Source: Pantoea sp. Brub (GTDB taxonomy: Bacteria > Pseudomonadota > Gammaproteobacteria > Enterobacterales > Enterobacteriaceae). Taken from it: 64,000 bases of DNA. Location of the stretch: contig VOQV01000001.1 of assembly GCA_016642085.1 (NCBI GenBank), forward strand, positions 1-64,000. The letters run 5' to 3'. The notes beneath the pieces were generated by a model. That model was not told the origin of the DNA. It did not search any database and worked only from the letters and a program-made list of their open reading frames with translations. Positions within the stretch are counted from its first letter, which is position 1; the number at the start of each line of letters is the position of its first letter. The translations under genes and the position numbers were made by a program. Below, one piece after another: positions 10,400 to 20,937 of this stretch.

Positions 10400-13225
10400 T
10401 TAGATAAAATTGCGATTTTCACCTTCACCAAACATATTGAGATAACAACGTTGACACACATCAATATGTTGGATATTTTGGCCAATATCTGTAGTATAAT
10501 GCCAACATCTAGGGCATTTTCTACCATCTGCTTTACAAAAATAAATTTTTAAATTTAATATATTACTCTGTTTCGCTAACTTATCAGCATAATTATAATT
10601 AATTATTTTAGTATTCGAAGTTATTAAAAAAAATTTCAATTCATCTCCTAATAATTTTAATACACGACTTAAACTCATATCAACATATAAATTAATAGAA
10701 GATTCTAAAGAACTACCGATATATTTATTGGTACGAGCTTGTTCAATTATTTTATTTACTTCACAACGTATTTTCAATAAAGTATTCCAATCATCATTAT
10801 TGATTTTTTCTGATTTTGATAAATCAAATAAACTTCGATACCACTCTTCAGAAAAAATACAATGAATTTTATTGTTTTCTATTTTGATTAAGTAACCCCA
10901 AATTTCATCAGCTGTAAAAGATATAATAGGAGATATCCAACGAACAAATGCTTGAATAATATGCCATAATGCTGTTTGAGCACTTCTACGTATTAAACTA
11001 TTTTTTCTTGCAGTATATTGACGATCTTTTATTATATCAAGATAAATAGAACCCATATCTACTGAACAAAATTGCATTAGATGTTGAATGACTTCATGAA
11101 AATTATAATTTTCATAAGCATCTATAATATTTTTTTGTGTTTGGTTAGCTCTACTGACTGCCCATCGATCTATCAAAATCATATTTTCTGGTTGAATTAA
11201 ATCTATTGAAGGATTAAAATCATTTAAATTTGCTAAAAAAAAACGTGCAGTATTACGAATACGTCGATAATACTCAATTGCATTTGTTAATAATTTTTCA
11301 GAAATTTTCATTTCAGCTGAATAATCTGTTGACGCAACCCAAAGTCTTAAAACATCAGATCCAAATTTATTGACTATGCTTTGAGGAGATATTACATTTC
11401 CAAGCGATTTAGACATTTTTTGTCCGTTTTCATCAACAGTAAAACCTTGAGTTAATATTTGACGATAAGGAGTTTGATTTTTTACTGCAGTTGAAATAAT
11501 TAATGAAGACATAAACCAACCACGATATTGATCTGAACCTTCTAAACATAAATCTGATATATTATCATTTTTAATATTAGGATAATCATGTATTATTGTA
11601 TAAATAGTAGAACCAGAATCAAACCATACATCAAGAGTATCAATTACTTTAATATAATTATTAGCATCTTGTTTAATAATAGAAGATGGATCAAGATCCC
11701 ACCATATTTGAACACCATATTTTTCAACTAATAAAGCAACCTGTTGTATTAATTGAATAGTATCTGGATGTAACTGTTTAGTTTCTTTATGTATAAAGAG
11801 AGCTATCGGCACTCCCCAAGTACGCTGACGTGAAATACACCAATCAGGTCTATTTAATAACATTGATTCCATACATGTTTTACCCCAATTTGGAATCCAT
11901 TTAACATTTTTAATTAATTGAATAGAACGTTCTCTGATGTTTTTTCGATCCATGCTAATAAACCATTGCGGAGTAGCTCGAAAAATAACTGGTGTTTTAT
12001 GCCGCCAACAATGAGGATAACTATGCAAATGTTTTTCATTACTAAATAATGCATTTTTATTTTTTAATAAATTTACAATAATATCGTTAGCTTCAAAAAT
12101 GTTCATATTATCTAAAATAGGATGAATACCTTTAGAATATGATCCATTTGGGTTAATCGCATCTACGATTTTAAGATTGTATTTTTTAGATAGAATATAA
12201 TCTTCTAAACCATGATTTGGAGCAATATGTACTGCACCAGTACCAACATTTAACTTAATGTTGTCACTAAGAATAACAGGAGATATAATATTTAAAAATG
12301 GATGTTTAAATTTTCTAAACTCAAGATCTGCTCCTAAACATTCTCCTAAAATAGTCCAATTATATAAATTTAACCTGGTTAATACATCTTTAACTAATTC
12401 TTTAGCTATAATTATTAAACGATTATTAACCTGTATCAGTTGATAAGTAAATTTAGGATGCACAGAAATAGCACAATTTAATGGTATTGTCCAAGGTGTT
12501 GTAGTCCAAATTATTATTGATATAGGATTATTATTATTAGGTATATTAAATATTCTATATAAATCATTATTATCAATAGAATCAAATATTACATCTATAG
12601 AAGCAGAAATTTTATCTTTGTATTCTACTTCAGCTTCTGCTAATGCAGAACAACAATCTAAACACCAATGAACTGGTTTTACACCTCTATATAAATATCC
12701 ATTGTGAATTATATCTCCTAACAAACGAATTATATTAGCTTCAGTTTTAAAATTCATAGTCAAATATGGATTTTCCCAATCTCCTAATATGCCTAATCTT
12801 ATAAAATCAGTTTTTTGATTTTCAATTTGCTGATTAACATATTTACGACATACTTTACGAAAATCTGAATAACTAATATTTTCTCCTGGTTTTCCAACCA
12901 TTTGTTCAACTTTGTGTTCAATAGGCAAACCATGGCAATCCCATCCAGGAATATATGGAGCATTATATCCTCCCATACCCTTAGATTTGATTATTATATC
13001 TTTTAAAATTTTATTAACAGAATGACCTATATGAATTGAACCATTTGCATATGGAGGTCCATCATGTAAAAAAAAGATTTTTTTATCTTGTTTAGATTTA
13101 CGAACTATTGTATATAATTTAGTATCATGCCAACGTTTTAAAGTTGCTAGTTCACTTTTCACTAAATTTCCTTTCATTGGAAACTTAGTTTTCGGCAAAT
13201 TTAAAGTAGATTTATAATCGATCAT
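10400..13225 (-). CDS. ileS: Isoleucyl-tRNA synthetase
   Basis: IleS charges tRNA-Ile in the cytoplasm and edits misactivated valine. The product has 941 residues (938 in E. coli). Class I signatures are seen: HIGH at residues 65-68 within PPYANGSIHIGHSVNK, and KMSKS within GQKMSKSLGNVISP. The inserted editing domain lies between, with TTTPWTIP. The C-terminus holds a Zn-binding region with CPRCW and CQRCY, as in the bacterial enzyme. It lies in the ribF-ileS-lspA run: 6 bp after ribF and 1 bp before lspA. One of its substrates, tRNA-Ile(CAU), is encoded at 42605-42677. Confidence 0.98.
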   Translation of the reverse strand: MIDYKSTLNLPKTKFPMKGNLVKSELATLKRWHDTKLYTIVRKSKQDKKIFFLHDGPPYANGSIHIGHSVNKILKDIIIKSKGMGGYNAPYIPGWDCHGLPIEHKVEQMVGKPGENISYSDFRKVCRKYVNQQIENQKTDFIRLGILGDWENPYLTMNFKTEANIIRLLGDIIHNGYLYRGVKPVHWCLDCCSALAEAEVEYKDKISASIDVIFDSIDNNDLYRIFNIPNNNNPISIIIWTTTPWTIPLNCAISVHPKFTYQLIQVNNRLIIIAKELVKDVLTRLNLYNWTILGECLGADLEFRKFKHPFLNIISPVILSDNIKLNVGTGAVHIAPNHGLEDYILSKKYNLKIVDAINPNGSYSKGIHPILDNMNIFEANDIIVNLLKNKNALFSNEKHLHSYPHCWRHKTPVIFRATPQWFISMDRKNIRERSIQLIKNVKWIPNWGKTCMESMLLNRPDWCISRQRTWGVPIALFIHKETKQLHPDTIQLIQQVALLVEKYGVQIWWDLDPSSIIKQDANNYIKVIDTLDVWFDSGSTIYTIIHDYPNIKNDNISDLCLEGSDQYRGWFMSSLIISTAVKNQTPYRQILTQGFTVDENGQKMSKSLGNVISPQSIVNKFGSDVLRLWVASTDYSAEMKISEKLLTNAIEYYRRIRNTARFFLANLNDFNPSIDLIQPENMILIDRWAVSRANQTQKNIIDAYENYNFHEVIQHLMQFCSVDMGSIYLDIIKDRQYTARKNSLIRRSAQTALWHIIQAFVRWISPIISFTADEIWGYLIKIENNKIHCIFSEEWYRSLFDLSKSEKINNDDWNTLLKIRCEVNKIIEQARTNKYIGSSLESSINLYVDMSLSRVLKLLGDELKFFLITSNTKIINYNYADKLAKQSNILNLKIYFCKADGRKCPRCWHYTTDIGQNIQHIDVCQRCYLNMFGEGENRNFI

Positions 13226-13231
13226 TAGAGT

Positions 13232-14185
13232 TTATATTCCATTGTTACTAATATTACAACCTAAGTTAAAAAAGTTCCTAGCTATTAGGACATCTTTTGT
13301 AATTTGATTTTTTAATGTTTCTAAAGATGTAAATTGTTTTTCATCTCTTATTTTATATTTTATAGATACATCTATATATTTACCATAAATATTTATGTTA
13401 ATATCAAATAAATGCACTTCGAGCAAATAATTACAATCTTTTATTGAAGGACGTATGCCAATATTGGCTATACCTAAAATTGGCTTGATAGTCACTCCTT
13501 GAACTTCAACTGCATAAACTCCTTGTATAGGTAATATTCTGCCATATAAAGAAATATTTGCTGTTGGAAAACCTAACATATGTCCTAATTTATTACCATG
13601 TATTACTTTACCGGAAATAGTAAAAGAATGTCCTAGTAAGTATTCAGCTAATATTAAATTGTCTTTGGCAAGCATTTTTCTTATAACTGTACTACTAATA
13701 CGATATTTATCTTTATGTAATGTATTAAAAACAACAACTTTGAACCCATATTTTTTGCTAGCTTTTTTTAGCAGACAAACATCTCCTTTGCCACCTACTC
13801 CAAATTTGAAATCACTACCTACAAGTAGGTATTTTACCTGTAATTTATTAACTAATAAATCAAATATAAAAACATTTGCTGGCATTTGAGAAAATTGATA
13901 ATTAAAACGAATACATAATATTTTATCAATGTTGCATTCTGATAAATATTTTAATTTTTCACGTAAACAAGTCAATCTAGCTGGTATTCTATTTTTAGAA
14001 AGTAGTTCAAATGTTTGTGGTTCAAAAATTATTACTGTAACTGGTAAATTAAGCTTTTTCCCTGCTTTACAAAGTTTTAATAAAAGAGCTTTATGACCAA
14101 GATGTACTCCATCAAAATTACCAATAGTTAAAACACAACCACTATGCTTATCATTGATATTATGAATTCCGCGAATAAACTCCAT
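13232..14185 (-). CDS. ribF: Bifunctional riboflavin kinase / FMN adenylyltransferase
   Basis: RibF phosphorylates riboflavin to FMN and adenylates FMN to FAD. The N-terminal nucleotidyltransferase domain has LTIGNFDGVHLGH. The C-terminal kinase domain has GKVIHGNKLGHMLGFPTANI, the G-x3-G-x3-G-x-PTAN pattern. I use the ATG at 14185 (MEFIRGIHNI), which matches the E. coli MKLIRGIHN start, giving 317 residues (313 in E. coli); a TTG two codons upstream is less likely. It is the first gene of the ribF-ileS-lspA run, divergent from rpsT. ribB, an earlier step of the pathway, is also in this window at 52087. Confidence 0.96.
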   Translation of the reverse strand: MEFIRGIHNINDKHSGCVLTIGNFDGVHLGHKALLLKLCKAGKKLNLPVTVIIFEPQTFELLSKNRIPARLTCLREKLKYLSECNIDKILCIRFNYQFSQMPANVFIFDLLVNKLQVKYLLVGSDFKFGVGGKGDVCLLKKASKKYGFKVVVFNTLHKDKYRISSTVIRKMLAKDNLILAEYLLGHSFTISGKVIHGNKLGHMLGFPTANISLYGRILPIQGVYAVEVQGVTIKPILGIANIGIRPSIKDCNYLLEVHLFDININIYGKYIDVSIKYKIRDEKQFTSLETLKNQITKDVLIARNFFNLGCNISNNGI

Positions 14186-14337
14186 ATTCAACTTATATTT
14201 ATAAAAATAAATAAATATATTATTATAATAAATGCTAATAATGTAAATTATTAATCAATAAAACATTATATTCAATTTATTATAGATTGGATATATATGT
14301 AAAATATATTGTTTTAATTGACATTTATATTAATCTA

Positions 14338-14365
14338 TTGACAATTGAAAAATAATTGAGATAAT
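14338..14365 (+). promoter_or_regulatory. Sigma-70 type promoter for rpsT
   Basis: A consensus -35 TTGACA at 14338-14343 is followed after 16 bp by GATAAT at 14360-14365, about 37 bp before the rpsT start. The match is good, but chance matches are common in such AT-rich DNA; the full -35 and the position support it. Confidence 0.55.
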
Positions 14366-14402
14366 ATTAGCTATTATTATGTAATAATTAGGAACTAATA
14401 CA

Positions 14403-14666
14403 TTGGCTAATATTAAATCATCTAAAAAAAGAGCTTTAATAGCTGACAAACGTCGTAAATACAATTCTAGTTCTCGTTCCATGATGCGTACTTCTGTAAA
14501 AAAAGTTCATACAGCAATTGCTTCAGGTGATAAATTATCTGCACAAAAAGAATTCAGAAACATGCAATCAATAGTAGATAGTCAGGCAAATAAGGGTTTG
14601 ATTTATAAAAATAAAGCAGCGCGTTATAAATCTAATTTATTTATGCAAATAAATAAAATGTCTTAG
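14403..14666 (+). CDS. rpsT: 30S ribosomal protein S20
   Basis: S20 is a primary 16S rRNA-binding protein of the small subunit. The 87-residue product begins [11 protein letters not shown] and keeps the Lys/Arg-rich helical character and [16 protein letters not shown] and [10 protein letters not shown] blocks of the E. coli protein (87 residues). The start codon is TTG at 14403, preceded by AGGA at 14390-14393. E. coli rpsT also starts with UUG, a feature tied to its translational autoregulation, so the rare start seems to be kept. The gene is convergent with dnaJ, with only 15 bp between them. Confidence 0.97.
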   Translation: MANIKSSKKRALIADKRRKYNSSSRSMMRTSVKKVHTAIASGDKLSAQKEFRNMQSIVDSQANKGLIYKNKAARYKSNLFMQINKMS

Positions 14667-14682
14667 TTTTTAATTAAAAACT
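14665..14682. terminator. Palindrome between rpsT and dnaJ stops
   Basis: AGTTTTTAATTAAAAACT is a perfect 18-bp palindrome that fills the gap between the two convergent genes and touches both stop codons. It could fold with an AGTTTT/AAAACT stem and serve as a short bidirectional terminator. There is no GC-rich stem, so function is uncertain. Confidence 0.4.
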
Positions 14683-15791
14683 TAACTAGTCAAACCATCA
14701 AAAAATTTTTTAACACCATCAAAAAAACTTTTAGAGCGAGGGCTGTTGTAATCTCCAGTAGGTCCACCAAAGCTATATTCCAATTCACGTAATAATCTTT
14801 TTTGTTTATCATTTAGTTTAATAGGAGTTTCCACTACAACCTTGCATAATAGATCTCCAAATATTCCACTTCTAATAGATTTAACCCCTCTACTACGTAT
14901 GCGAAATAATTTGCCTGTTTGTGTTTCAGCAGGAATTTTTAATTTAACACGACCGTTTAAAGTTGGTACTTCAATTTCACCTCCAAGAGCTGCCATGACA
15001 AAACTTATTGGTACTTCACAATAAAGATTGTTATCTTCACGCTCAAAAATTGCATGTTTCTTAATTGAAACTTGAACATACAGATCACCTGCTGGAGCAC
15101 CATTTCTACCAGCCTCTCCCTCTCCGGTTAATCGAATACGATCGCCATTATCTACGCCACTTGGTATTTTTACTGATAATGTTTTAGATTTTTCAATGCG
15201 TCCATGACCATGGCAAATATTACACGGATCTTTAATAAATGAACCTCTTCCATGGCAATTAGGACAAGTTTGTTGTACAGTAAAAAAACCCTGACGCATT
15301 TGAATTTGACCAACACCGCGACAAGTAGAACACGTTTGCGGTTTTTTACCTTGTTTAATACCCTGTCCTTTACATATTTTACATTCTACTAATGTAGGAA
15401 TATAAATTTCCTTAGTGATACCCTTTACTACTTCTTCTAAAGTTAGTTCAATATTATAACGCAGATCAGCTCCTCTAGATGTACGTTGGCGATTGTTACC
15501 AAAAATATCACCAAAAACATCTCCAAAAATATCACTAAAATCTGCAGAATTACTATTAGTACTATTTTCAAAAGCGGCGTGACCATATTGGTCATAAGAT
15601 GCTCTTTTATTAGTATCTATTAAAACTTCATATGCTTCTTTTACTTCTTTAAATTTTGATTCTGCCAATTTATCCCCAGGATTGCGATCTGGGTGAAATT
15701 TCATTGCCAAGCGTTTATAAGCTTTTTTAATTTCACGCTCATTTGCAGATTTGGCGATACCTAAAATTTGATAGTAATCATTTTTCGCCAT
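14682..15791 (-). CDS. dnaJ: Chaperone protein DnaJ
   Basis: DnaJ is the Hsp40 co-chaperone that delivers clients to DnaK and stimulates its ATPase. The 369-residue product (376 in E. coli) has a J domain (residues 1-70) with the HPD motif in [12 protein letters not shown] short Gly/Phe/Asn/Ser linker follows. The zinc domain has four CxxCxGxG-type repeats: [24 protein letters not shown] and CNICHGHG. The C-terminal substrate-binding domains follow. The gene lies 111 bp after dnaK on the same strand and shares its heat-shock promoters. Confidence 0.98.
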   Translation of the reverse strand: MAKNDYYQILGIAKSANEREIKKAYKRLAMKFHPDRNPGDKLAESKFKEVKEAYEVLIDTNKRASYDQYGHAAFENSTNSNSADFSDIFGDVFGDIFGNNRQRTSRGADLRYNIELTLEEVVKGITKEIYIPTLVECKICKGQGIKQGKKPQTCSTCRGVGQIQMRQGFFTVQQTCPNCHGRGSFIKDPCNICHGHGRIEKSKTLSVKIPSGVDNGDRIRLTGEGEAGRNGAPAGDLYVQVSIKKHAIFEREDNNLYCEVPISFVMAALGGEIEVPTLNGRVKLKIPAETQTGKLFRIRSRGVKSIRSGIFGDLLCKVVVETPIKLNDKQKRLLRELEYSFGGPTGDYNSPRSKSFFDGVKKFFDGLTS

Positions 15792-15902
15792 TTTAAATCC
15801 TCAATACACCGCAAGGGTGCAGAACATGCTCTTACGTCCACACCCATTTACTAAAAAAATTAAATCATTATTAGGTACTAATTGATGTTTATTTAGAAGA
15901 TG
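15792..15902 (-). promoter_or_regulatory. dnaK-dnaJ spacer with alternative hairpins
   Basis: This spacer is visibly richer in G+C than other spacers here. In the transcript, GGGTG (15841-15845) can pair with CACCC (15815-15819), while CACC of that same arm can pair with GGTG (15807-15810) nearer dnaJ. The two pairings exclude each other. Such an arrangement could tune dnaJ translation or termination; this is inference only. Confidence 0.35.
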
Positions 15903-17816
15903 TTATTTTTTATTATCATTTATTTCTTCAAATTCAGCATCTACTACATTATCATCTTTTTTCACTGAATCATTTACTGCAGAATCAGTAGTTTGTTCTT
16001 TAGTTTTTTGTAATAATTCTGCTAATTTGCCTGATAATTTTATTAAAGATTGTATCTTAATTTCAATTTCTGTTTTATCTTCAGTTTTTAATGCAACTTC
16101 TAGTTCCGATAAAGCTTTTTTAATTGCGCTATTATCTTCATTAGATAATTTAGTACCAACTAGATCAAGTTGTTTACGAGTACTGTGAGCAATTTGATCA
16201 CCTTGATTACGTACTTTTACTAATTCTTCAAATTTGCGGTCAGATTCAGCATTAGCTGCTGCATCATTTACCATTTTTTCAATTTCTTTATCATTTAAAC
16301 CAGAAGATGCTTTAATAGTTATTTTTTGTTCTTTACCACTATTTTTATCTTTTGCTGAAACATGCAAAATACCATCAGCATCAATATCAAATGTAACTTC
16401 TATTTGTGGCATGCCTCTTAATGCAGGTTGAATACCATCTAAATTAAATTGACCTAAAGACTTATTATCATTAGCACGTTTACGTTCACCTTGAAGAACA
16501 TGAATAGTAACTGCTGATTGATTATCTTCAGCAGTTGAAAATACTTGACTATGTTTAGTTGGAATAGTAGTATTTTTATTAATTAATGGAGTCATCACTC
16601 CACCCATAGTTTCAATACCTAAGGATAACGGAGTAACATCTAATAAAAGGACATCTTTTATCTCTCCTCCTAAAACACCACCTTGTACTGCTGCGCCAAC
16701 TGCAACTGCTTCATCTGGATTAACATCTTTTCTAGGTTCTTTTCCAAAAAATTCAGTTACTTTGGATTGAACTAGAGGCATACGTGTTTGACCACCAACT
16801 AAAATAACGTCATTAATATCAGATACAGATAAATTTGCATCTTGTAGTGCTACTTTTAATGGTTCTATAGATTTAACAACTAAGTCTTCAACTAATGATT
16901 CTAATTTTGCACGAGTTAATTTAATATTCAAGTGTTTTGGACCACTTGAATCTGCTGTAATATAAGGCAAATTGATATCTGTTTGTTGTATAGAAGAAAG
17001 TTCGATTTTCGCTTTTTCTGCTGATTCTTTTAATCGTTGCATAGCTAATGGATCTTTATGTAAATCAATACCATGATCTTTTTTAAATTCCGATACAAGG
17101 TAATTTATTAAACGACTATCAAAATCTTCACCACCTAAATGTGTATCTCCATTAGTTGCTAAAACTTCAAAAGTTTTTTCACCATCAACTTCATCTATTT
17201 CGATGATAGAAATATCAAATGTACCTCCTCCTAAATCATACACTGCAATAGTTCTATTACCTTTAGCTTTATCTAAACCATATGCTAATGCAGCAGCTGT
17301 TGGTTCATTAATTATGCGTTTAACTTCTAATCCAGCAATACGTCCAGCATCCTTTGTTGCTTGACGCTGTGCATCATTAAAGTAAGCAGGAACGGTAATT
17401 ACAGCTTCATTTATAGATTCCCCTAAAAAATCTTCTGCTGTTTTTTTCATTTTTTTCAGCACTTCTGCAGAAATTTGTGGAGGAGCCATTTTTTTACCTT
17501 TGACTTCTAACCAAGCATCACCATTGTCTGAACTTACAATTTTATATGGCATGATCTTAATATCACGCTGTACTTCTTCATCTTGGAAACGACGACCTAT
17601 TAAACGTTTAATTGCAAATAAAGTGTTTTGTGGGTTGGTCACTGCCTGACGTTTAGCTGGTTGACCAACCAAAATTTCGTCATCTTGCGTATAAGCAATA
17701 ATAGATGGCGTAGTACGATCCCCTTCAGCATTTTCCAGTACACGGACTTGTGTACCATCCATAATTGCAACACAAGAATTAGTTGTACCTAGGTCGATAC
17801 CAATAATTTTACCCAT
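15903..17816 (-). CDS. dnaK: Chaperone protein DnaK (Hsp70)
   Basis: DnaK is the ATP-dependent Hsp70 chaperone. The 637-residue product (638 in E. coli) has the nucleotide-binding domain with [14 protein letters not shown] at the start, [13 protein letters not shown] near residue 195 and VGGQTRMP near 340. The interdomain linker [16 protein letters not shown] follows near residue 390, then the substrate-binding domain and helical lid. The C-terminus keeps an acidic tail, [10 protein letters not shown]. The leader just before the ATG (GGAGACGTTTAG) looks nearly the same as that of E. coli dnaK. Two heat-shock promoter sequences are upstream. Confidence 0.99.
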   Translation of the reverse strand: MGKIIGIDLGTTNSCVAIMDGTQVRVLENAEGDRTTPSIIAYTQDDEILVGQPAKRQAVTNPQNTLFAIKRLIGRRFQDEEVQRDIKIMPYKIVSSDNGDAWLEVKGKKMAPPQISAEVLKKMKKTAEDFLGESINEAVITVPAYFNDAQRQATKDAGRIAGLEVKRIINEPTAAALAYGLDKAKGNRTIAVYDLGGGTFDISIIEIDEVDGEKTFEVLATNGDTHLGGEDFDSRLINYLVSEFKKDHGIDLHKDPLAMQRLKESAEKAKIELSSIQQTDINLPYITADSSGPKHLNIKLTRAKLESLVEDLVVKSIEPLKVALQDANLSVSDINDVILVGGQTRMPLVQSKVTEFFGKEPRKDVNPDEAVAVGAAVQGGVLGGEIKDVLLLDVTPLSLGIETMGGVMTPLINKNTTIPTKHSQVFSTAEDNQSAVTIHVLQGERKRANDNKSLGQFNLDGIQPALRGMPQIEVTFDIDADGILHVSAKDKNSGKEQKITIKASSGLNDKEIEKMVNDAAANAESDRKFEELVKVRNQGDQIAHSTRKQLDLVGTKLSNEDNSAIKKALSELEVALKTEDKTEIEIKIQSLIKLSGKLAELLQKTKEQTTDSAVNDSVKKDDNVVDAEFEEINDNKK

Positions 17817-17865
17817 CTAAACGTCTCCCCCTTAAAATTTTGCCAAATTGGGTTGTGAGCCATAT

Positions 17866-17892
17866 ATATGAGGGCAGGTCATTTAGTTTCAA
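17866..17892 (-). promoter_or_regulatory. Heat-shock (sigma-32) promoter, proximal, for dnaK
   Basis: On the minus strand a perfect -35 TTGAAA (17887-17892) is followed after 12 bp by CCCTCATAT (17866-17874), close to the sigma-32 -10 consensus CCCCATNT. It lies about 50 bp before the dnaK start. rpoH is encoded at 62802, so the cognate sigma factor exists. Confidence 0.65.
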
Positions 17893-17941
17893 CCTATACT
17901 CATATGCTTTTTAATAGATTTTATAACAATCAATGACAGGT

Positions 17942-17972
17942 AAATGGGGGTAGGTTATATTAGCATCAAGGG
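17942..17972 (-). promoter_or_regulatory. Heat-shock (sigma-32) promoter, distal, for dnaK
   Basis: On the minus strand CCCTTGATG (17964-17972) is followed after 14 bp, counted from TTGATG, by CCCCATTT (17942-17949). As I recall it, E. coli dnaK P1 carries the same CCCTTGATG and CCCCATTTA blocks. Runs of C are otherwise rare in this DNA, which makes a chance match unlikely. Confidence 0.8.
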
Positions 17973-18698
17973 CTAGATTAAAAATTAATTATTATTTTTT
18001 ATAAAAAAACAAGAATATTATATATAATAGTACTATTATTTAATTAATTAATCAAAATACCTGTATTTATTATCAACTACTAGCTAAGGATTTTATATTG
18101 GAACAAGAACATTAATTGCTGTTATTTCACTTTATTTATGTTTTAATAATACCTAAAATAATATTAAGTAATAACATTGTATTATAGTAGTTTTTGCTGC
18201 AGTTATAATTAATTAAATAATAACTATATATTAAATTCAAATAACTCATTTAAAAACAACATATTCATTTAATATTTTATAGCTATTTAGTAAACAAACA
18301 ATGACAATACATTTGTAAAACTAAATTAGCAAGTTCATTATAAATCTAAATAATTTTTATAAATATTATTTAGATTTAAATAAATATTAAATATATTTAG
18401 AATGTTTTTTTCAGAAAACTTGTTAAGTGACACATTTGTAATATTTAAGATATTTTAAAGCTTATTATGTAAATTGAATGAAAATCTTTTTTTTAAACCT
18501 TTGTTAATTTAAAAATAAAATTTACATGTTTCATTAATATATTATTTAGAATATATTAGTCATATCAATATTTATTCCACATATTAAACTTGAAGTATTA
18601 TAAATACATATTGTAATAGATTACTAGTAATGATCAACTCTGTAATTAGTGTTTATTAAAAATATGAATATTAAAAATATATTTATATATAATTATGT
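17973..18698. other. Long AT-rich spacer between dnaK promoters and thrC
   Basis: About 730 bp with no credible ORF on either strand. E. coli has several genes between thrC and dnaK (the yaaA, talB, mog, yaaH region), none of which is recognisable here. The only clear structure is the inverted repeat at 18341-18378. I see no tRNA or pseudogene. Confidence 0.6.
18341..18378. repeat. Perfect 14-bp inverted repeat, possible thrC transcript end
   Basis: TAAATCTAAATAAT (18341-18354) is perfectly complementary to ATTATTTAGATTTA (18365-18378), with a 10-base loop. It lies about 320 bp beyond the thrC stop in the direction of thr transcription. No U tract follows, so a simple intrinsic terminator is doubtful; processing or a 3' stabiliser are alternatives. 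Confidence 0.5.
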
Positions 18699-19982
18699 CT
18701 ATTGTAATAAAAAATTACGTAATAATTGAAAATTAGCTGGCATATTATAAGATAATGTAGGACGATCGATATAATCTATTAAATCATGATTTATTTTTAA
18801 TGTACATCCAAGAATATTTTCTATAATTTCTTTAAATTTTATAGGATGTGCAGTAGCAATAAATATTCCACATTCGTTGTTTTTTAAATTATTGATTAAT
18901 GAATACCATGAAATTGCAGTATGAGGTTCAGCAATATAATTAATTTTTGCTAATTTTTTAATTGCTATCTTAGTACAATCATCTGAAACAGAATTGCTAA
19001 TTAAATCATGTAAATTCCAAGATTTATGATAAAATAATTCTTCTATTCGTGGCCAATTGTTTGGTTCACTAATATCCATTGCACTTGATAAAGTAGAAAT
19101 AGTTTTTTTAGGATTCCAATTACCGGTAGCTAAAAAGCGTGGTATGGTATCATTAATATTAGTTGCAGCTATAATTTTATTAATAGGTAAACCAAGAGAC
19201 TTAGCAAATAAAGCAGCAGTCAAATTACCAAAATTACCACTAGGAATTGATATTACTAAATTATTACGTTTATATACTGGTATATTAGCTATCGCTTCAA
19301 AATAATAACATACTTGTGCTAATAAACGACTAATGTTGATAGAATTTGCTGAATTAAGAAAAACTGTTTTTCTTAATGTTATATCATCAAATGACATTTT
19401 TACTAATTGTTGACAAACATCAAAATCTCCTTCTATAGCAATAGTTACAATATTATTACCTAACGTACAAAATAATTTTTCTTGTAGTAAACTAATTTTA
19501 CCTTTTGGATATAAAATTACAACACGTATGTTTTTCATACCATAAAAAGCATGTGATACAGCTGCACCAGTATCACCAGAAGTAGCAGTAAGAATAGTTA
19601 TTTTTTGTTCAGATTTTTTTGTATAAGATAAAATTTGAGCCATAAAACGACTGCCAAAATCTTTAAATGCTAAAGTTGGTCCATGAAATAATTCTAAACA
19701 AAATATGTTATTAATGATTTTTTTTAAATGTATAGGAAATGAAAATGCATTTTTAACACATTTAAATAACTGATCATGAGGAATATCATTTCCTATATAT
19801 TGTGAAAGTATTAAACAACTACGACTAATAAAATCCATTGTTAATAACTTTTTAATATCAGATTTACTAAATTCAGGTAAATACATAGGAAAAAATAATC
19901 CTTGTTGAGATCCTAAACCATGTTGAACTGCTTGAACAAAATTAATTTGTTCCTTATTATTTTTAATATTATAAAATTTCAT
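18699..19982 (-). CDS. thrC: Threonine synthase
   Basis: ThrC converts O-phosphohomoserine to threonine using pyridoxal phosphate, the last step of the pathway. The 427-residue product (428 in E. coli) has the PLP-lysine motif FHGPTLAFKDFGSRF with Lys107. ATSGDTGAAVSHAF and SIPSGNFGNLTAAL form the cofactor phosphate and substrate sites. It starts 3 bp after thrB ends, so thrABC is one operon. Its long 3' spacer separates it from dnaK. Confidence 0.98.
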   Translation of the reverse strand: MKFYNIKNNKEQINFVQAVQHGLGSQQGLFFPMYLPEFSKSDIKKLLTMDFISRSCLILSQYIGNDIPHDQLFKCVKNAFSFPIHLKKIINNIFCLELFHGPTLAFKDFGSRFMAQILSYTKKSEQKITILTATSGDTGAAVSHAFYGMKNIRVVILYPKGKISLLQEKLFCTLGNNIVTIAIEGDFDVCQQLVKMSFDDITLRKTVFLNSANSINISRLLAQVCYYFEAIANIPVYKRNNLVISIPSGNFGNLTAALFAKSLGLPINKIIAATNINDTIPRFLATGNWNPKKTISTLSSAMDISEPNNWPRIEELFYHKSWNLHDLISNSVSDDCTKIAIKKLAKINYIAEPHTAISWYSLINNLKNNECGIFIATAHPIKFKEIIENILGCTLKINHDLIDYIDRPTLSYNMPANFQLLRNFLLQ

Positions 19983-19985
19983 ATT

Positions 19986-20915
19986 TTACCTTAATTGACG
20001 TGCACCCATAGAATCTAAATGACAAATATGAACGAAACCGTTATCGTTTTGTATATAATGATAATTCAACCAATTTGCAATTTTTTTAGCAGTATTGATT
20101 TTATCACATATAGTAAAAATTGTTGGACCAGAACCAGAAATACCACATACTAAAGCACCTATTTTTTGTAATGCGTAGCGTATTTTTTTAAAATTAGGAA
20201 AAAGTTTAATACGATATGGTTCTGCAATTACATCTTGCATAAATTTGATAGCTAATTGTGGTTGATATGTATGGCAAGCGTGAATAAATCCTGCCAATAA
20301 ACGACCATGTTTAATACAATCTTTTTTATAATATTGAATTGGTAGTATTGCACGTGCCTCAAAAGTAGATATTTTAATTCCTGGATATGCTATAATCCAT
20401 AACCAATTATTGAAACTAGGAACTTTTTGGCTAATAATATTATTTTCTTTTAAAATCAATTGTATTCCGCCTAAAAAACATGGTGCTACATTGTCGTAAT
20501 GTATACTACCAGATATCATACCTTCTAATTTACCCATTAGAATTAATAAATGATTATTATTTAAAGGTTTGTTACATAATTCATTCATGGCCATTAAACT
20601 TGCTACAATGGAACAGGCACTAGATCCTAAACCTGATCCAATTGGCATATTTTTTTCTAATATAATACTAAATGGCATAGTTTTATTGATTGCTAAACAA
20701 AAATATTGCCAACATTGATACACAATATTATTTTTCATATCAATTGGTAATTGGTTTTTGAAAACACCAGTGTTAATTAAATTAAATGTTTTTGAAGTTT
20801 CAATAGTAATACAATCACCTAACAATGAACCATCTATAGGAGAAATAGCTGCACCTAATACATCAAATCCAACATTAACATTACCAATAGAAGCTGGTGC
20901 ATAAACTTTAACCAT
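19986..20915 (-). CDS. thrB: Homoserine kinase
   Basis: ThrB phosphorylates homoserine with ATP. It is a GHMP-family kinase: [16 protein letters not shown] is the glycine-rich ATP-binding motif, and [12 protein letters not shown] near the C-terminus is the third GHMP motif. I place the start at the ATG at 20915 ([18 protein letters not shown]), which matches E. coli and has AGGAGT upstream, giving 309 residues (310 in E. coli). The frame is open further upstream into thrA, but without family similarity. The gap to thrA is 22 bp. Confidence 0.97.
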   Translation of the reverse strand: MVKVYAPASIGNVNVGFDVLGAAISPIDGSLLGDCITIETSKTFNLINTGVFKNQLPIDMKNNIVYQCWQYFCLAINKTMPFSIILEKNMPIGSGLGSSACSIVASLMAMNELCNKPLNNNHLLILMGKLEGMISGSIHYDNVAPCFLGGIQLILKENNIISQKVPSFNNWLWIIAYPGIKISTFEARAILPIQYYKKDCIKHGRLLAGFIHACHTYQPQLAIKFMQDVIAEPYRIKLFPNFKKIRYALQKIGALVCGISGSGPTIFTICDKINTAKKIANWLNYHYIQNDNGFVHICHLDSMGARQLR

Positions 20916-20937
20916 ACTCAAGACTCCTAGGGTATTA

